64,000 nucleotides of DNA from Bacillus sp. sid0103 (GTDB lineage Bacteria; Bacillota; Bacilli; Bacillales_B; DSM-18226): NCBI RefSeq assembly GCF_019219025.1, contig NZ_JAHUWN010000013.1, positions 107,929 to 171,928 on the forward strand, written 5' to 3'. Below the pieces are notes generated by a model. It saw only the letters and a program-made list of their open reading frames with translations, searched no databases and was not told where the DNA came from. Positions 1 to 9,314 of this stretch are shown here, piece by piece. Numbering within the stretch: the first letter of the stretch is position 1; each line of letters opens with the position of its first letter. The position numbers and the translations under genes are program-made.

Positions 1-637
1 AATCACTATCTTCCATCTTACGGATAGCGCGGATTGCATCCTTCGCTGTCCAACCCTGATTCGCATCCAGTCGAATTTTAATATCCTTCCCTACCCGTCT
101 TCTAATCTCCTGGATTCGTTCAATATCGGAAGCAATATCATCTTTCCCTACCTTTACCTTAAGGACATTAAATCCTTTTTGGATATAGGAAACGGCATCC
201 TCGCCCATTTCCTCTGGTCCATTCACGCTTACGGTAAAATCTGTTTCCATTTCCTTTTTATGACCACCAAGAAATTGATAGAGTGGCAGTTTACAAAACT
301 GGGATAAACAATCATAAATGGCCATATCAATGGCAGCCTTTGGGCTTGGATTTCCAACCAATAGCGTCTTTAGGGCCTGAAAAATCACCTCATATTGTAA
401 AAGGCTTTTCTTATGTAAAAATGGCTTGATCACATGGTGGATCGCCGTTTCAATACTCGAAAGGCTATCCCCAGTAATAACAACAGTAGGAGGTGCTTCA
501 CCCCATCCCACGATGCCATTGTCGCAGGTAATTTTCACAAAAATTGATTCCGCTGTCGTCACAGTTCGAAGGGCCGTCTTAAACGGTTTTATTAATGGAA
601 CAGCAACTCGGAATGTTTCAATTTGCTCAATAATCAT
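1..637 (-). CDS. ykfB: L-Ala-D/L-Glu epimerase, enolase superfamily (partial, C-terminus off window)
   Basis: Reading down from an ATG at 637, with AAAGGATGA as ribosome site, gives 212 residues that run off the left edge. The visible part is the enolase-superfamily N-terminal capping domain followed by the start of the barrel, with the catalytic KVKVGKD lysine motif and the metal-ligand motif DANQGW, both typical of YkfB-type dipeptide epimerases. The family epimerises L-Ala-D-Glu from peptidoglycan to L-Ala-L-Glu so that it can be hydrolysed in the cytoplasm. It lies 14 bases after ykfA as the last visible gene of the dpp-ykf operon, which supports the assignment. In B. subtilis ykfC and ykfD follow; they would lie outside this window. 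Confidence 0.9.
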   Translation of the reverse strand, partial: MIIEQIETFRVAVPLIKPFKTALRTVTTAESIFVKITCDNGIVGWGEAPPTVVITGDSLSSIETAIHHVIKPFLHKKSLLQYEVIFQALKTLLVGNPSPKAAIDMAIYDCLSQFCKLPLYQFLGGHKKEMETDFTVSVNGPEEMGEDAVSYIQKGFNVLKVKVGKDDIASDIERIQEIRRRVGKDIKIRLDANQGWTAKDAIRAIRKMEDSD

Positions 638-651
638 GGGTTAATCATCCT

Positions 652-1575
652 TTACATAATGCCGCTATCGACAATTAATTTTTTTTCATAAGTATTCATT
701 GAAGCTGATACACCAAATGGAATAGCAATATGTGGATTACAATGTCCCATCATAAATCCCTTTACTGCCGGCTTATTTGCGAGTTGAACATAATGAGCGA
801 TGACTTCGTCGAGCGATAACGAAAGATTCCTTTTTGGGGTACAATCACAAAAGTCTCCAATGAGAATGCCGTTAGCATCTCTGAATTTACCAGCCATATA
901 AAGCTGATTGAGCATCCGGTCAACGGACCGAGGTTCTTCATTCACATCCTCGATGAGCAGCAGCCTCCCCTTCGTATCTATTTCATAAGCTGTACCAAGA
1001 GTGCTGACTAGAAGAGACAAATTCCCACCCACGATTTCCCCCATTGCCACACCATCCACAAGAACTTCTAATGGAGAAATTTGTTCCGTATAGACTAAGG
1101 TAGTGGGTTCGAATAATTGCAAGAATCCTTCTTTTGACAATAGGTGCGAGTCCTCTTTCCCAATATCTGATGCAAGCATCGGCCCATGAAAGGTAACTAG
1201 CCCCGATTGTTGCCGAATGGTCGTATGTAAAAAAGTAATATCACTATAACCCCAAAAAATTTTGGGATTGTTTTTAATTAGTTCATAGTCAATTTGCTCG
1301 GCAATTCTTCCAGTTCCATAACCGCCACAGGCACAAAATACAGCCTTAATCTTGGGATCGGTGAACATTTCATGGAAATCTTCCAGTCTATCTTGATCGG
1401 AGCCTGCTAAATAGCCATTAACTTGGGAAACATGTTTTCCAACTTTGACGTTTAGTCCTAAATCCTTCAAAAAAGTGATTCCTCGTTCTAGACTTTCTTG
1501 ATTCGGAGGGCTTGCTGGGGCAATTACACCAACGGTATCTCCCTTTATTAGCCGATTTGGCTTTACTGCGTTCAT
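652..1575 (-). CDS. ykfA: LD-carboxypeptidase, peptidase family S66
   Basis: This 307-residue cytoplasmic protein has the S66 layout: an N-terminal Rossmann-like half with the nucleophile in FWGYSD (Ser111), then Glu209 in LLLIED and a His near residue 278 in GHCNPH, giving the Ser-Glu-His triad. The family removes the terminal D-residue from murein tetrapeptides; relatives include LdcA and the microcin C7 immunity protein MccF. The ATG at 1575 follows AAAGGGGG. It sits between dppE and ykfB, as in B. subtilis, so the likely role is trimming imported cell-wall peptides before epimerisation by YkfB. The substrate is inferred from family and context. Confidence 0.92.
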   Translation of the reverse strand: MNAVKPNRLIKGDTVGVIAPASPPNQESLERGITFLKDLGLNVKVGKHVSQVNGYLAGSDQDRLEDFHEMFTDPKIKAVFCACGGYGTGRIAEQIDYELIKNNPKIFWGYSDITFLHTTIRQQSGLVTFHGPMLASDIGKEDSHLLSKEGFLQLFEPTTLVYTEQISPLEVLVDGVAMGEIVGGNLSLLVSTLGTAYEIDTKGRLLLIEDVNEEPRSVDRMLNQLYMAGKFRDANGILIGDFCDCTPKRNLSLSLDEVIAHYVQLANKPAVKGFMMGHCNPHIAIPFGVSASMNTYEKKLIVDSGIM

Positions 1576-1624
1576 TTAAAAAACCCCCTTTTCGACACCA
1601 TCTATAAGTCTATGTTTCTAGGGT

Positions 1625-1654
1625 AAAAGGGATGTTCGTTTGAACATCCCTTTT
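1625..1654 (-). terminator. Intra-operon hairpin between dppE and ykfA
   Basis: A perfect 13-bp stem (AAAAGGGATGTTC and its complement) with a 4-base loop lies in the gap between the dppE stop and the ykfA start. The T-rich right edge on the minus strand suggests partial termination or mRNA 3'-end protection, which would lower ykfA-ykfB output relative to the transporter. Confidence 0.7.
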
Positions 1655-1714
1655 ATTTGGAAATAACAAGATGATAAGCGGAGATTACTGCGCTGATATA
1701 GGCGCTATCGCTTT

Positions 1715-3349
1715 TTATTTTTTATCTGCCCATTTGAATTCTAAATATCCGACTGGGTGACGAACAACACCGGTAACATCCTTATTTTGTAAATAAACTT
1801 GATTATAGAAGTGAATTGGAATAATTGGTGCTGCATCAAATAATACTTTTTCTGCCTTGTGCATCATTTCAAAACGTTTCTTCTCATCTTTTTCATTTTT
1901 TGCATCTTTAATTAATTGGTCAAATTCAGTATTGCTCCAACCTGTCCGGTTCATTGGAGATCCAGTAATAAAGTTTTCCAGGAAGTTGATTGGGTCCGCA
2001 TAATCAGCAAGGAATGAGCTTCGTGATAGCTGGAACTTTAATGCTTTTTGATCGGTTGCAAAAACGCTGCTTTCCATATTAGCAAGCTTCACGTCAACAC
2101 CCAAATTTTCTTTAAACATTTGCTGAAGGGCTTCAGCAATTTTCTTGTGTTCATCGCTTGTGCTATAGGTAAGGGTTACTTCCGGAAGTTTCGTATATTT
2201 TTCCTCTTCCATTCCCTTTTTCAACAGTTCTTTTGCCTTCTTAATATCAGTTTTAATGAGGTCACCACTTGTTTTACGGAAGTCCTCACCTGCCGGGTCC
2301 TTAAATCCGTAGGAGACAAAACCATAAGCTGGTTTTTCTTTATTTTTTGTAACAAGGTCAACCATTTGCTCCTGGTTCACCGCCAAAGCGAATGCCTTGC
2401 GGATATTCTCGTTTTGGAAAGGTTCTTTTGTAAGATTAAAACGGTAGAAATACTCACCCGCTTGATCTTCTACCTTCACGTCCCCTTCTTTAAATAGCTT
2501 TTCAGCTAATTCAGACGGAACGTCCGATGAATCAAGCTCACCTGTAGTGTACATTTGATATTCAGTATTTTCGTCATCAACCATAGCCCAATGGATTTTA
2601 TCTAATTTAACATTTTTCGCATCCCAATATTTTTGATTCTTTGTAAAAGTGAAATCACTATCATGGTTCCACTCAGTTAAATTGAAGGGTCCATTACCAA
2701 CGAATGAACTTGCTTCAGCAAACCATTTTGGATTTGCTGCTGCTACTTTTTCATTGATTGGGAAGAAGGCAGGATTTGCAATAACACTTAAGAAGTATGC
2801 CTGCGGGCTTGTTAATGTTACTTCAAACGTCTTGGTATCGACCGCTTTTACTTTCACAGCATCAGCTGTCCCTTTTCCAGTGTTGAATGCTTCTCCACCC
2901 TCGATGAAATAGCCTAAGAATGCAGCCGATGATCCTGTTTTTGGATCTAAAAGGCGTTTCCAGGCAAATACAAAGTTACCAGCAGTAAGGTCGTCACCAT
3001 TCGACCATTTTGCATCCTCACGAATATGGAAGGTATAGGTTTTTCCATCCGAAGATACATCCCAGTTTTTAGCTGTGGCAGCTGCAGGTTGATGACTCTG
3101 ATCTAGACGAGTTAGACCCTCCATAAGATTGTTCAATGCATTCCAAGATACCGCATCAAAGCCAATTGGCGGGTCAAAGGAGGTAGGTTCTTGTCCATTA
3201 TTCCAATTTACAACTTTTTCTACTTTTTCGTTTGACTTTCCTTTTCCATCATCCTTTTTTGGCTCACTTCCTGCATCTTTATTTGCTGTGCAAGCTACTA
3301 AAGCAAATACAAGCAAAGAAGTTACCAACATTGTCATAAACTTTTTCAT
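1715..3349 (-). CDS. dppE: Dipeptide/oligopeptide ABC transporter substrate-binding lipoprotein
   Basis: The 544-residue protein from the ATG at 3349 begins with a lipoprotein signal (MKKFMTMLV..., lipobox LVAC, Cys20), followed by a Lys/Asp-rich linker and a full SBP family 5 (OppA/DppE) domain. It would be anchored on the outer membrane leaflet and deliver peptides to DppB-DppC. An upstream in-frame extension to 3523 is open, but those 58 extra codons are a translation of the GC-rich palindromic repeat at 3399-3529. The signal peptide fixes the true start at 3349, preceded by GGGGG. The length agrees with B. subtilis DppE (about 540 residues). Confidence 0.93.
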   Translation of the reverse strand: MKKFMTMLVTSLLVFALVACTANKDAGSEPKKDDGKGKSNEKVEKVVNWNNGQEPTSFDPPIGFDAVSWNALNNLMEGLTRLDQSHQPAAATAKNWDVSSDGKTYTFHIREDAKWSNGDDLTAGNFVFAWKRLLDPKTGSSAAFLGYFIEGGEAFNTGKGTADAVKVKAVDTKTFEVTLTSPQAYFLSVIANPAFFPINEKVAAANPKWFAEASSFVGNGPFNLTEWNHDSDFTFTKNQKYWDAKNVKLDKIHWAMVDDENTEYQMYTTGELDSSDVPSELAEKLFKEGDVKVEDQAGEYFYRFNLTKEPFQNENIRKAFALAVNQEQMVDLVTKNKEKPAYGFVSYGFKDPAGEDFRKTSGDLIKTDIKKAKELLKKGMEEEKYTKLPEVTLTYSTSDEHKKIAEALQQMFKENLGVDVKLANMESSVFATDQKALKFQLSRSSFLADYADPINFLENFITGSPMNRTGWSNTEFDQLIKDAKNEKDEKKRFEMMHKAEKVLFDAAPIIPIHFYNQVYLQNKDVTGVVRHPVGYLEFKWADKK

Positions 3350-3398
3350 GTTTTTCCCCCTCAGTTTTTTTTTATATTTAAGCTCTGTTAAACTAGCC

Positions 3399-3529
3399 TG
3401 TTGATTTCCGCTCCAGGCGCTTCGCTTTCCGCGGGCGGTTCGGGGAGCCTCCTCGTCGCTTCGCTCCTGCGGGGTCTCCCCTGCCCCGTCCTCCCGCAGG
3501 AGTCTTCGCGCCTTCCGCTCCAATCAACA
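3399..3529. repeat. GC-rich ~130-bp imperfect palindromic repeat, copy 1
   Basis: The element is bounded by TGTTGATT and its complement AATCAACA, with GC-rich inner arms (CGCTCCAGGCGCTTCGCTTT on one side, GCGCCTTCCGCTCC on the other), so the transcript could fold into a long hairpin. The flanks (about 3380-3398 and 3530-3562) also resemble each other as inverted AAGG/CTTTAACA-type sequences. A second copy is at 12033-12162. It sits in the dppD-dppE gap. It is much richer in G and C than the surroundings and accounts for a spurious upstream extension of dppE. Confidence 0.9.
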
Positions 3530-3569
3530 GGGTGCCAAAATCAACAATAAGCTTTAACATAGCCTAAAT

Positions 3570-4568
3570 TTATACAAATGTTGAAACCAATTTTTTAGCC
3601 CGTTCGTCCAGTAACCAGCAATCAACCTGATGATTGCTGCTAAGCTGTGTTTTAAACGGGTACGCCTTATCACAAACTTCCATCGCATAGGGACATCGTG
3701 CTGAAAAAGCGCATCCAATCGGCGGGGAAAATAAATCTGGCGGTGTTCCTGGTATCGGAACAAGTTCTTCCTTCTCCATGTCCAGTCGTGGTACGGACTG
3801 AAGTAATCCCTTCGTATATGGATGCTGGGGTTGATAAAAAATTTCCCGCCTAGTCCCTACTTCAACGATTTTCCCTGCATACATGACCGCAACTCGGTCA
3901 GCAACCTGTGCTACTACACCCAAATCATGGGTGATAAGAATAATGGATACCCCTGTTTTCTTTTGGATATCTCTAAACAACTCCAAAATCTGAGCTTGTA
4001 TGGTAACATCAAGTGCTGTTGTCGGTTCATCGGCAATTAATACATCTGGTTGGCAGACAAGCGCCATGGCAATCACGATTCGCTGCCGCATTCCTCCGCT
4101 AAACTGATGAGGATATTGTTTTAAGCGTTGTTCAGGACTAGGAATTCCCACAAGTGTAAGCATCTCGATAGCCGCTTTTTTTGCCTGGTCTCGTGATATC
4201 TTTTCGTGTTGGATAATTCCTTCCATGATTTGCTCACCAATCGTCATCGTAGGATTTAACGCAGTCATCGGATCTTGAAAGATCATCGATATATTGGCAC
4301 CGCGAAGTTTCCGCAGTTCCGGTTCTTTTAATTTAATTAAATCCATGCCTTTGAATAGGACTTCACCGCCCGTTATTCTTCCGGGAGGACTGGGAATAAG
4401 CCTCATTATGCTTTGAGAAGTGACACTTTTCCCACAGCCTGATTCCCCAACAATCGCTAGGGTTTCACCTTTATGTAAGTCAAAGCTGACACCGCGAACG
4501 GCATTTACTTCACCACCATAAGTTGAAAAGGATACTTGTAAATCCTTAACTTGAAGAATTTTCTCCAT
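3570..4568 (-). CDS. dppD: Peptide ABC transporter ATP-binding protein
   Basis: A 332-residue ATPase with Walker A GESGCGKS (41-48), Q-loop Gln98, signature FSGGM (156-160), Walker B VLIADE (176-181) and H-loop His214. The C-terminal extension with spaced cysteines ([14 protein letters not shown]) is typical of the Opp/Dpp ATPase subfamily. The ATG at 4568 follows GAGGAGG and lies 4 bases after dppC. Only one ATPase is present here; in B. subtilis the second, YkfD, is encoded at the end of the same operon, which would be to the left of this window. Confidence 0.95.
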   Translation of the reverse strand: MEKILQVKDLQVSFSTYGGEVNAVRGVSFDLHKGETLAIVGESGCGKSVTSQSIMRLIPSPPGRITGGEVLFKGMDLIKLKEPELRKLRGANISMIFQDPMTALNPTMTIGEQIMEGIIQHEKISRDQAKKAAIEMLTLVGIPSPEQRLKQYPHQFSGGMRQRIVIAMALVCQPDVLIADEPTTALDVTIQAQILELFRDIQKKTGVSIILITHDLGVVAQVADRVAVMYAGKIVEVGTRREIFYQPQHPYTKGLLQSVPRLDMEKEELVPIPGTPPDLFSPPIGCAFSARCPYAMEVCDKAYPFKTQLSSNHQVDCWLLDERAKKLVSTFV

Positions 4569-4572
4569 GATG

Positions 4573-5526
4573 CTACCTCCTCAGTTTAGGATCAAGGGCA
4601 TCCTGCAATCCATCACCTAAAACATTAAACGCAAACATTGTTAATGAAATGAACAATGTTGGAAAGAACAAACGCCACCAGTATCCCGAGAGAATAGTAG
4701 ATAAGCCATCGTTAGCCATTACCCCCCAGCTTGCATGCGGTGCCTGGATTCCGAGACCGATAAAGCTTAAAAACGCTTCTGCAAAAATAGCAGACGGAAT
4801 CGTAAGCGTCATTTGAACAATGATAGGGCCCATTGTATTTGGCAGCAGATTTTTACGGATAATCCGTGCCGTTTTCGTACCAAATGTTTTCGATGCTAGA
4901 ACAAATTCATAGTTTTTAATTTGCAAGACTTGGCCACGGACTATTCTTGCCATCCCGACCCAGCCGGTAATGGACAATGCTAGAATAATAGTTGTTAATC
5001 CCGGTCCAATAACGACCATGACTAAAATGACAACTAATAAATATGGAAGGCCATAGAGGATTTCCACAAATCTCATCATCAGGTTATCGATTCGGCCTCC
5101 TTTGTATCCGGAAAAACCTCCATAAATAACACCAACGACAAAGTCAATTAGGGCAGCCATCAATCCCACAAATAATGATATTCGAGCACCATAACATGTT
5201 CTTGTAAACACATCTCGACCTAAATCATCCGTTCCAAACCAATATTGACTTGATGGAGGCAAATTCTGCAGTGTTAACGATTGTTTTTCCACCGAATGTG
5301 GTGAAATCATCGGTCCGAAAATGGCCAACAAGGTTAGGAAGGCTAAGAAAACTAATCCTGCCATCGCCAATTTATTTTTTAACAGCCTCAGCCAAGAATC
5401 CTTCCAGTAGGACAAGCTCGGTCGTATGACTGCTTCTGCCTCTGTTTGATTTCGTACTTTAGGAACAAACCATTCATCTGGAACCTCTGGCGAAATATTC
5501 CGTTCTTCATGTTTCCGTAGTTCCAT
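4573..5526 (-). CDS. dppC: Peptide ABC transporter permease DppC
   Basis: A 317-residue inner-membrane permease with a long cytoplasmic N-terminus, an OppC-type N-terminal transmembrane helix (about residues 50-72), and five further helices of the BPD_transp_1 domain. An EAA-like loop lies around the EAFLSFIGLGIQAP segment, which contacts the ATPase. The start ATG overlaps the dppB stop by one base (TAATG), indicating translational coupling. It pairs with DppB to form the membrane channel. Confidence 0.94.
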   Translation of the reverse strand: MELRKHEERNISPEVPDEWFVPKVRNQTEAEAVIRPSLSYWKDSWLRLLKNKLAMAGLVFLAFLTLLAIFGPMISPHSVEKQSLTLQNLPPSSQYWFGTDDLGRDVFTRTCYGARISLFVGLMAALIDFVVGVIYGGFSGYKGGRIDNLMMRFVEILYGLPYLLVVILVMVVIGPGLTTIILALSITGWVGMARIVRGQVLQIKNYEFVLASKTFGTKTARIIRKNLLPNTMGPIIVQMTLTIPSAIFAEAFLSFIGLGIQAPHASWGVMANDGLSTILSGYWWRLFFPTLFISLTMFAFNVLGDGLQDALDPKLRR

Positions 5527-6458
5527 TATTTCGCCTCCTTTTTATGGAGCTTTATTCGAGGATCTAATACCCCATAGGCAAGATCGACTATTAACAGCAT
5601 CAAAATCAAAATGGCGCTATAAAAGACGGTCGTGCCCATAATGACTGGATAATCTCGAGTATTGATACTGTCAACAAAATATTTTCCCATCCCGGGAATC
5701 GCGAATATTTTTTCAATAACAAACGTGCCGGTTAAGATACTGGCAGCTAATGAACCCAAAACGGTAACAACCGGCAGTAAGGCATTTCTCAAGGCATGCT
5801 TGAAGACAATCTTTACCGGGGACAATCCCTTTGCTTTCGCTGTTTTTATGTAATCCTGTGTTAATACTTCAAGCATACTTGTGCGAGTTAAGCGGGCGAT
5901 AATCGCCATTGGTCCTGTTGCTAAGGCCAAAATCGGCAATACCATATGTTTTGGGCTTGACCATGTAGCAACTGGAAATAACGGGAATCTTACCGCAAGT
6001 TCCTCAATCAAGAAAGTAGCCATTACAAAGTTCGGGATCGAAATTCCTAGTACCGCGATACTCATCGCTGCATAGTCGATGATTCCGTTATGTCGAAGGG
6101 CAGCAAGTACACCGAGTAATATCCCCGAAAAAATGGCAACTAGGAGTGTATAAAATCCAAGTTCAAATGATACCGGAAATCCTCTTCCCAGCATGTCGTT
6201 AACGGTCTGTGATGATTTTTTAATGGAAGGGCCAAGGTCTAACTTAACAAGTGCAGCTAGGTAATTACCATATTGGGCTATAAGTGGCTGATCTAAATGG
6301 TAATAAGCTTCAAGGTTCTTTTGGACCGCTTCATTTGTAGTTCTTTCCTCATTAAATGGGGATCCTGGTACCGAATGCATTAAGAAAAATGTGGTAGTAA
6401 TGATGAGCCATAACGTGATAATCATTGCTGCAAAACGTTTAATGAAATATGTATTCAT
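5526..6458 (-). CDS. dppB: Peptide ABC transporter permease DppB
   Basis: A 310-residue permease of the DppB/OppB family. It starts with one transmembrane helix (residues 9-28), followed by a periplasm-facing loop and a six-helix BPD_transp_1 core with conserved RLTRTSMLEVL and TGTFVIEKIFAIPGMGK motifs. It forms the translocation pore with DppC. The gene starts 13 bases after dppA. Confidence 0.94.
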   Translation of the reverse strand: MNTYFIKRFAAMIITLWLIITTTFFLMHSVPGSPFNEERTTNEAVQKNLEAYYHLDQPLIAQYGNYLAALVKLDLGPSIKKSSQTVNDMLGRGFPVSFELGFYTLLVAIFSGILLGVLAALRHNGIIDYAAMSIAVLGISIPNFVMATFLIEELAVRFPLFPVATWSSPKHMVLPILALATGPMAIIARLTRTSMLEVLTQDYIKTAKAKGLSPVKIVFKHALRNALLPVVTVLGSLAASILTGTFVIEKIFAIPGMGKYFVDSINTRDYPVIMGTTVFYSAILILMLLIVDLAYGVLDPRIKLHKKEAK

Positions 6459-6471
6459 GCTTGTCCACTTC

Positions 6472-7296
6472 CTAACAGAATGTTGTTCTCATCGCCAATT
6501 CCGTCATTACTAGCATTGCTTGGTATGCTTCTAAAATGTCTTTCGCTTGAAAACGAACAATGGTCGTTTCTGGGACTATTTCTGTGCCTGGCATTAGGTT
6601 TGCCCATTCCGCTTCCCCATAGTTGGTAAATTCAATCGCTAGAAGTGGTCTATCTGGTGGTGTAAGCGGTTTCACTTTCCCTCTATGGTTTAGTGCTATA
6701 GCCGTTTTTTCGCGGAGTAGTTGTCCCGCTTTTACCGGTGTCAACGATTTGACGGCAGACCTTGAGATGGATTCTTTTACAATTGCGGTTGTCACACCCG
6801 GGATTAACTGCTCTGCCTCAAAGGCTGCACGATCATCACCCGCTACCATCAATAAAGGTACATCGTAATATCCTGCGACATAGGCGTTAAATCCCAGTTC
6901 ACCTACCGCTACATCATTTATGTACATATTTCGAACGCCAAAGATCATTGAATGGGACATTACCCCTTTTAATGCGGCGCGAGCATGATAACCAACAAAT
7001 GCCGCCCCTGTAAAGGATTTATCCAAGCCTTGGACCATTGAAAATGGTTTCACATCACCTGTTATCAGTTGCGTCTCAGGGTGGAGCCTCTCAATTAATA
7101 GATTATTCATTTTAGAATGGCTGTCATTTACGACTACTTCCTTACATCCTGAATCAAAAGCAGCTGTTATGACATGATTCGCTTCATCCGTCATAATAAT
7201 GCGGCTACGCTCATAGTTATGCTTGCCAGAATCAACTTGGGTATGATCAACCATCCCAGTGATCCCTTCCATGTCGACGGAAATATATAATTTCAT
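6472..7296 (-). CDS. dppA: D-aminopeptidase, peptidase family M55
   Basis: From the ATG at 7296 the protein is 274 residues, the length of B. subtilis DppA. A GTG one codon upstream is also possible, but AAAGGGG sits 7 bases from the ATG. The zinc ligands of family M55 are visible: VDMEG near the N-terminus, and conserved His residues in the VNDSHSKMNN and FVGYHARAA segments. DppA forms a decameric cytoplasmic particle that removes N-terminal D-residues, mainly D-Ala, from short peptides. As first gene of the operon it supports a role in recycling of D-amino-acid-containing cell-wall peptides. Confidence 0.95.
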   Translation of the reverse strand: MKLYISVDMEGITGMVDHTQVDSGKHNYERSRIIMTDEANHVITAAFDSGCKEVVVNDSHSKMNNLLIERLHPETQLITGDVKPFSMVQGLDKSFTGAAFVGYHARAALKGVMSHSMIFGVRNMYINDVAVGELGFNAYVAGYYDVPLLMVAGDDRAAFEAEQLIPGVTTAIVKESISRSAVKSLTPVKAGQLLREKTAIALNHRGKVKPLTPPDRPLLAIEFTNYGEAEWANLMPGTEIVPETTIVRFQAKDILEAYQAMLVMTELAMRTTFC

Positions 7297-7560
7297 CACA
7301 ATACCCCTTTCTATTAATTTATAATTTTCTTACTATTATTATAATTTATTTTTCCTTCGTTTTACTAACTTCTCAAAAAACACTACTAAAGTACCATATT
7401 TTTCCTCAAAATTAATCGAAGATTGATTTTTGGATAAAAATATCTATGAACAAAGTTGTGTTTTTTTATAGATTTCATTTTCGAAAAATATACCTTCTAA
7501 AATTTGAAGGTAATTAATTTTAATTTCATTGCTTTTTTCAGCTTCGCTCACTCCATTTCA
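7297..7560 (-). promoter_or_regulatory. dpp operon upstream region with CodY-like AATTTTC sites
   Basis: This AT-rich leader must hold the dpp promoter. In B. subtilis the operon is repressed by CodY (consensus AATTTTCWGAAAATT). Two imperfect candidates are visible: 7323-7337 (AATTTTCTTACTATT, three mismatches), only about 27 bases before dppA, and 7476-7490, centred on ATTTTCGAAAAAT. The regulation is inferred from the relative, and the sites are weak. No clear -35/-10 pair stood out. Confidence 0.35.
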
Positions 7561-7562
7561 AT

Positions 7563-7594
7563 AAAAAAAGCGACCTTCGTTATCGAAGCATCAC
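7563..7594 (-). terminator. Terminator of the sigma-PadR-SEDS operon
   Basis: On the minus strand a 10-bp stem with one bulge (GTGAT/GTCGC pairs, then CTTCG/CGAAG around ATAA) is followed by TTTTTTT, about 40 bases after the stop of the SEDS gene. Confidence 0.8.
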
Positions 7595-7636
7595 TTTTGT
7601 AATGTATATTCTCCAGCTCTTAAATTTATCTGGAGC

Positions 7637-8899
7637 TCAAATTTGTTTGCTGGTTAGATCCTTTCGGCGAAATACGCTTAAGACTATACCAATTAAAATA
7701 GCATTTAGCAGCGTGGGCATTAATCCATAGCTAATAAATGGCAAGGACATTGAAATTAATGGGAATATACCTAGTGTCATTCCAATATTAGTAGCTAGCT
7801 GTACGGTATATAGAGCAACAGCACCGATGAGAAGAAGTCTCCCATACGAATCTTTTATCCTACTTGTGATGGCAATAATTCTTGCCCCAAATAGGAAAAG
7901 AATCAAAACTAGTGCAATAGCAAAAAGCCAGCCGTAATAGTAGGTAAAGCTAACAAGGACCAAATTGGTATGGGCCTCGGGAATAAATTCATTGTTCATG
8001 GAGTTACCAAACCAACCTGCTTTAGACAGGAGTTCCTTCACACGCAAAATCATAAATCCTGGTCCATCCGAATATTTTTCCGGGTTTAGATAGGCCAACA
8101 ATCGATCTTTTTGATAAAAACTTAAAAACATCCAAGAAATAAAGCTCACCAACAAGAAAAAACTAACGGATACTCCCCAGATCCAAAGAACCATTTTCCG
8201 ACTAAACTTGCTCCACCAAAGCATCGTAAATACCATGATGGTATATATGTAAGTTGTTGACATACTTGGTACCGTGGAAAATAAAATGATTGGCAGGAGG
8301 AACAATACACTAAATTGCCAGACCTTCAATCTCTCATAACTGAATAAGGAAGCCCAGGCAAGGAAGAAGAATGGCAAAGACATTATCGTTTCAATTGTTA
8401 ACGGTCCAATCCTAAGGAATGGAAGTCCATTTATCATGGTGTTCGAAAATAGTCTTAACACCAATAGAATGAATACTCCAATTAAATAAAATAACCATCC
8501 TTGTTTTTTTAACTTCCTATAATCAATGAGCATAATCCCTAAAGTGGCCGCACAGCCGATTAAGGTAATTACTACTTTAGAGGTTAATAAATATTCACCC
8601 ATACCGCCGATTGAAAACATCGGTAAAAATCCGAGACCGAAGATAGTCAATAATAGAATCACAAGGATCCAATCTACCTTTGGCCGATGGAGCTTATTCA
8701 GCTGTTGACCTAATATAACCGGGCTTCCCATCTGCTTTATCGCTTTTTCCTCAGCCTCTGTTTCTAATAGTCCCTTCTCTATCCATTCGTTTTTAGCTTC
8801 CTTTAAGTGATAACTCAATTCATCCGCAACATATTTCTTTGCTTCCTTCGATTTGATTTGAGAGAGAACTTCATGTAAAAAGACGTGTTTTTTGTTCAC
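7637..8899 (-). CDS. SEDS-family (FtsW/RodA/SpoVE-like) membrane protein with N-terminal permease-prefix domain
   Basis: The best start is GTG at 8899, with AGAGGTGAGG just upstream and overlapping the end of the PadR gene; the protein is then 420 residues. Residues 1-70 are a soluble helical segment of the permease-prefix (HAAS) type found on proteins controlled by PadR. About ten transmembrane helices follow, and the C-terminus has LPFISYG followed by a GIVLSVFRR-like end, as in FtsW/RodA polymerases. The usual GGSS after LPFISY is replaced by GLMPT, so enzymatic activity is uncertain. It is the last gene of a coupled sigma-PadR-SEDS operon, suggesting stress- or signal-controlled cell-wall synthesis. 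Confidence 0.8.
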   Translation of the reverse strand: MNKKHVFLHEVLSQIKSKEAKKYVADELSYHLKEAKNEWIEKGLLETEAEEKAIKQMGSPVILGQQLNKLHRPKVDWILVILLLTIFGLGFLPMFSIGGMGEYLLTSKVVITLIGCAATLGIMLIDYRKLKKQGWLFYLIGVFILLVLRLFSNTMINGLPFLRIGPLTIETIMSLPFFFLAWASLFSYERLKVWQFSVLFLLPIILFSTVPSMSTTYIYTIMVFTMLWWSKFSRKMVLWIWGVSVSFFLLVSFISWMFLSFYQKDRLLAYLNPEKYSDGPGFMILRVKELLSKAGWFGNSMNNEFIPEAHTNLVLVSFTYYYGWLFAIALVLILFLFGARIIAITSRIKDSYGRLLLIGAVALYTVQLATNIGMTLGIFPLISMSLPFISYGLMPTLLNAILIGIVLSVFRRKDLTSKQI

Positions 8900-8906
8900 T
8901 ACTGCC

Positions 8907-9314
8907 TCACCTCTCAAATAATTCTTTCCATACAATTTGCCCTTTTGATTGTCTTTTTTCAGCCTTCCGCAACACCTTTCTTCCTTTATCGGTTAACTGA
9001 TAATACTTCGCTTCAGCTTTCATCCAGCTTGATTGGATACATTCGGAATGTTCTAATCGATGTAAAAGGGTGTATACAGATCCTTCGTTGTCTTCAAATT
9101 TTTGAATACCTCTTCCCCGCAATAGCTTTGTTAATTCGAAGCCTGTTTTTTCCTGAACAAGTAGTTGCATAACGGCTAGCAGAATGTCCTCGTCCTTTTC
9201 GGCTTGTTGATTAATTTTTCCACGAATGTTTCTGCGATGCTTTTCTGTAAAATTCAATTCAGTAAATGCCCGTTGATCCATGGCCTTTTTTAGGTTCTTC
9301 AAACGGTTCTCCAT
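8907..9314 (-). CDS. PadR-family transcriptional regulator
   Basis: The ATG at 9314 shares one base with the TGA of the sigma gene (TGATG) and has GGAGG 7 bases upstream; a GTG one codon earlier is a poorer choice. The 135-residue product has an N-terminal charged helix, then a PadR winged helix: ILLAVMQLLVQEKTG, a helix-turn-helix, and a wing with EGSVYTLLHRLE and YYQLTDKGRKVL. PadR proteins act as homodimeric repressors and often control neighbouring HAAS-domain membrane genes. It probably regulates its own operon. Confidence 0.88.
   Translation of the reverse strand: MENRLKNLKKAMDQRAFTELNFTEKHRRNIRGKINQQAEKDEDILLAVMQLLVQEKTGFELTKLLRGRGIQKFEDNEGSVYTLLHRLEHSECIQSSWMKAEAKYYQLTDKGRKVLRKAEKRQSKGQIVWKELFER

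Noticed and set aside
2048..2497. 149-codon plus-strand open frame inside dppE
   Set aside because: Antisense shadow of the clear DppE coding sequence.
3350..3523. Open in-frame extension of dppE (58 codons)
   Set aside because: It translates the GC-rich repeat; the lipoprotein signal peptide at 3349 sets the start.
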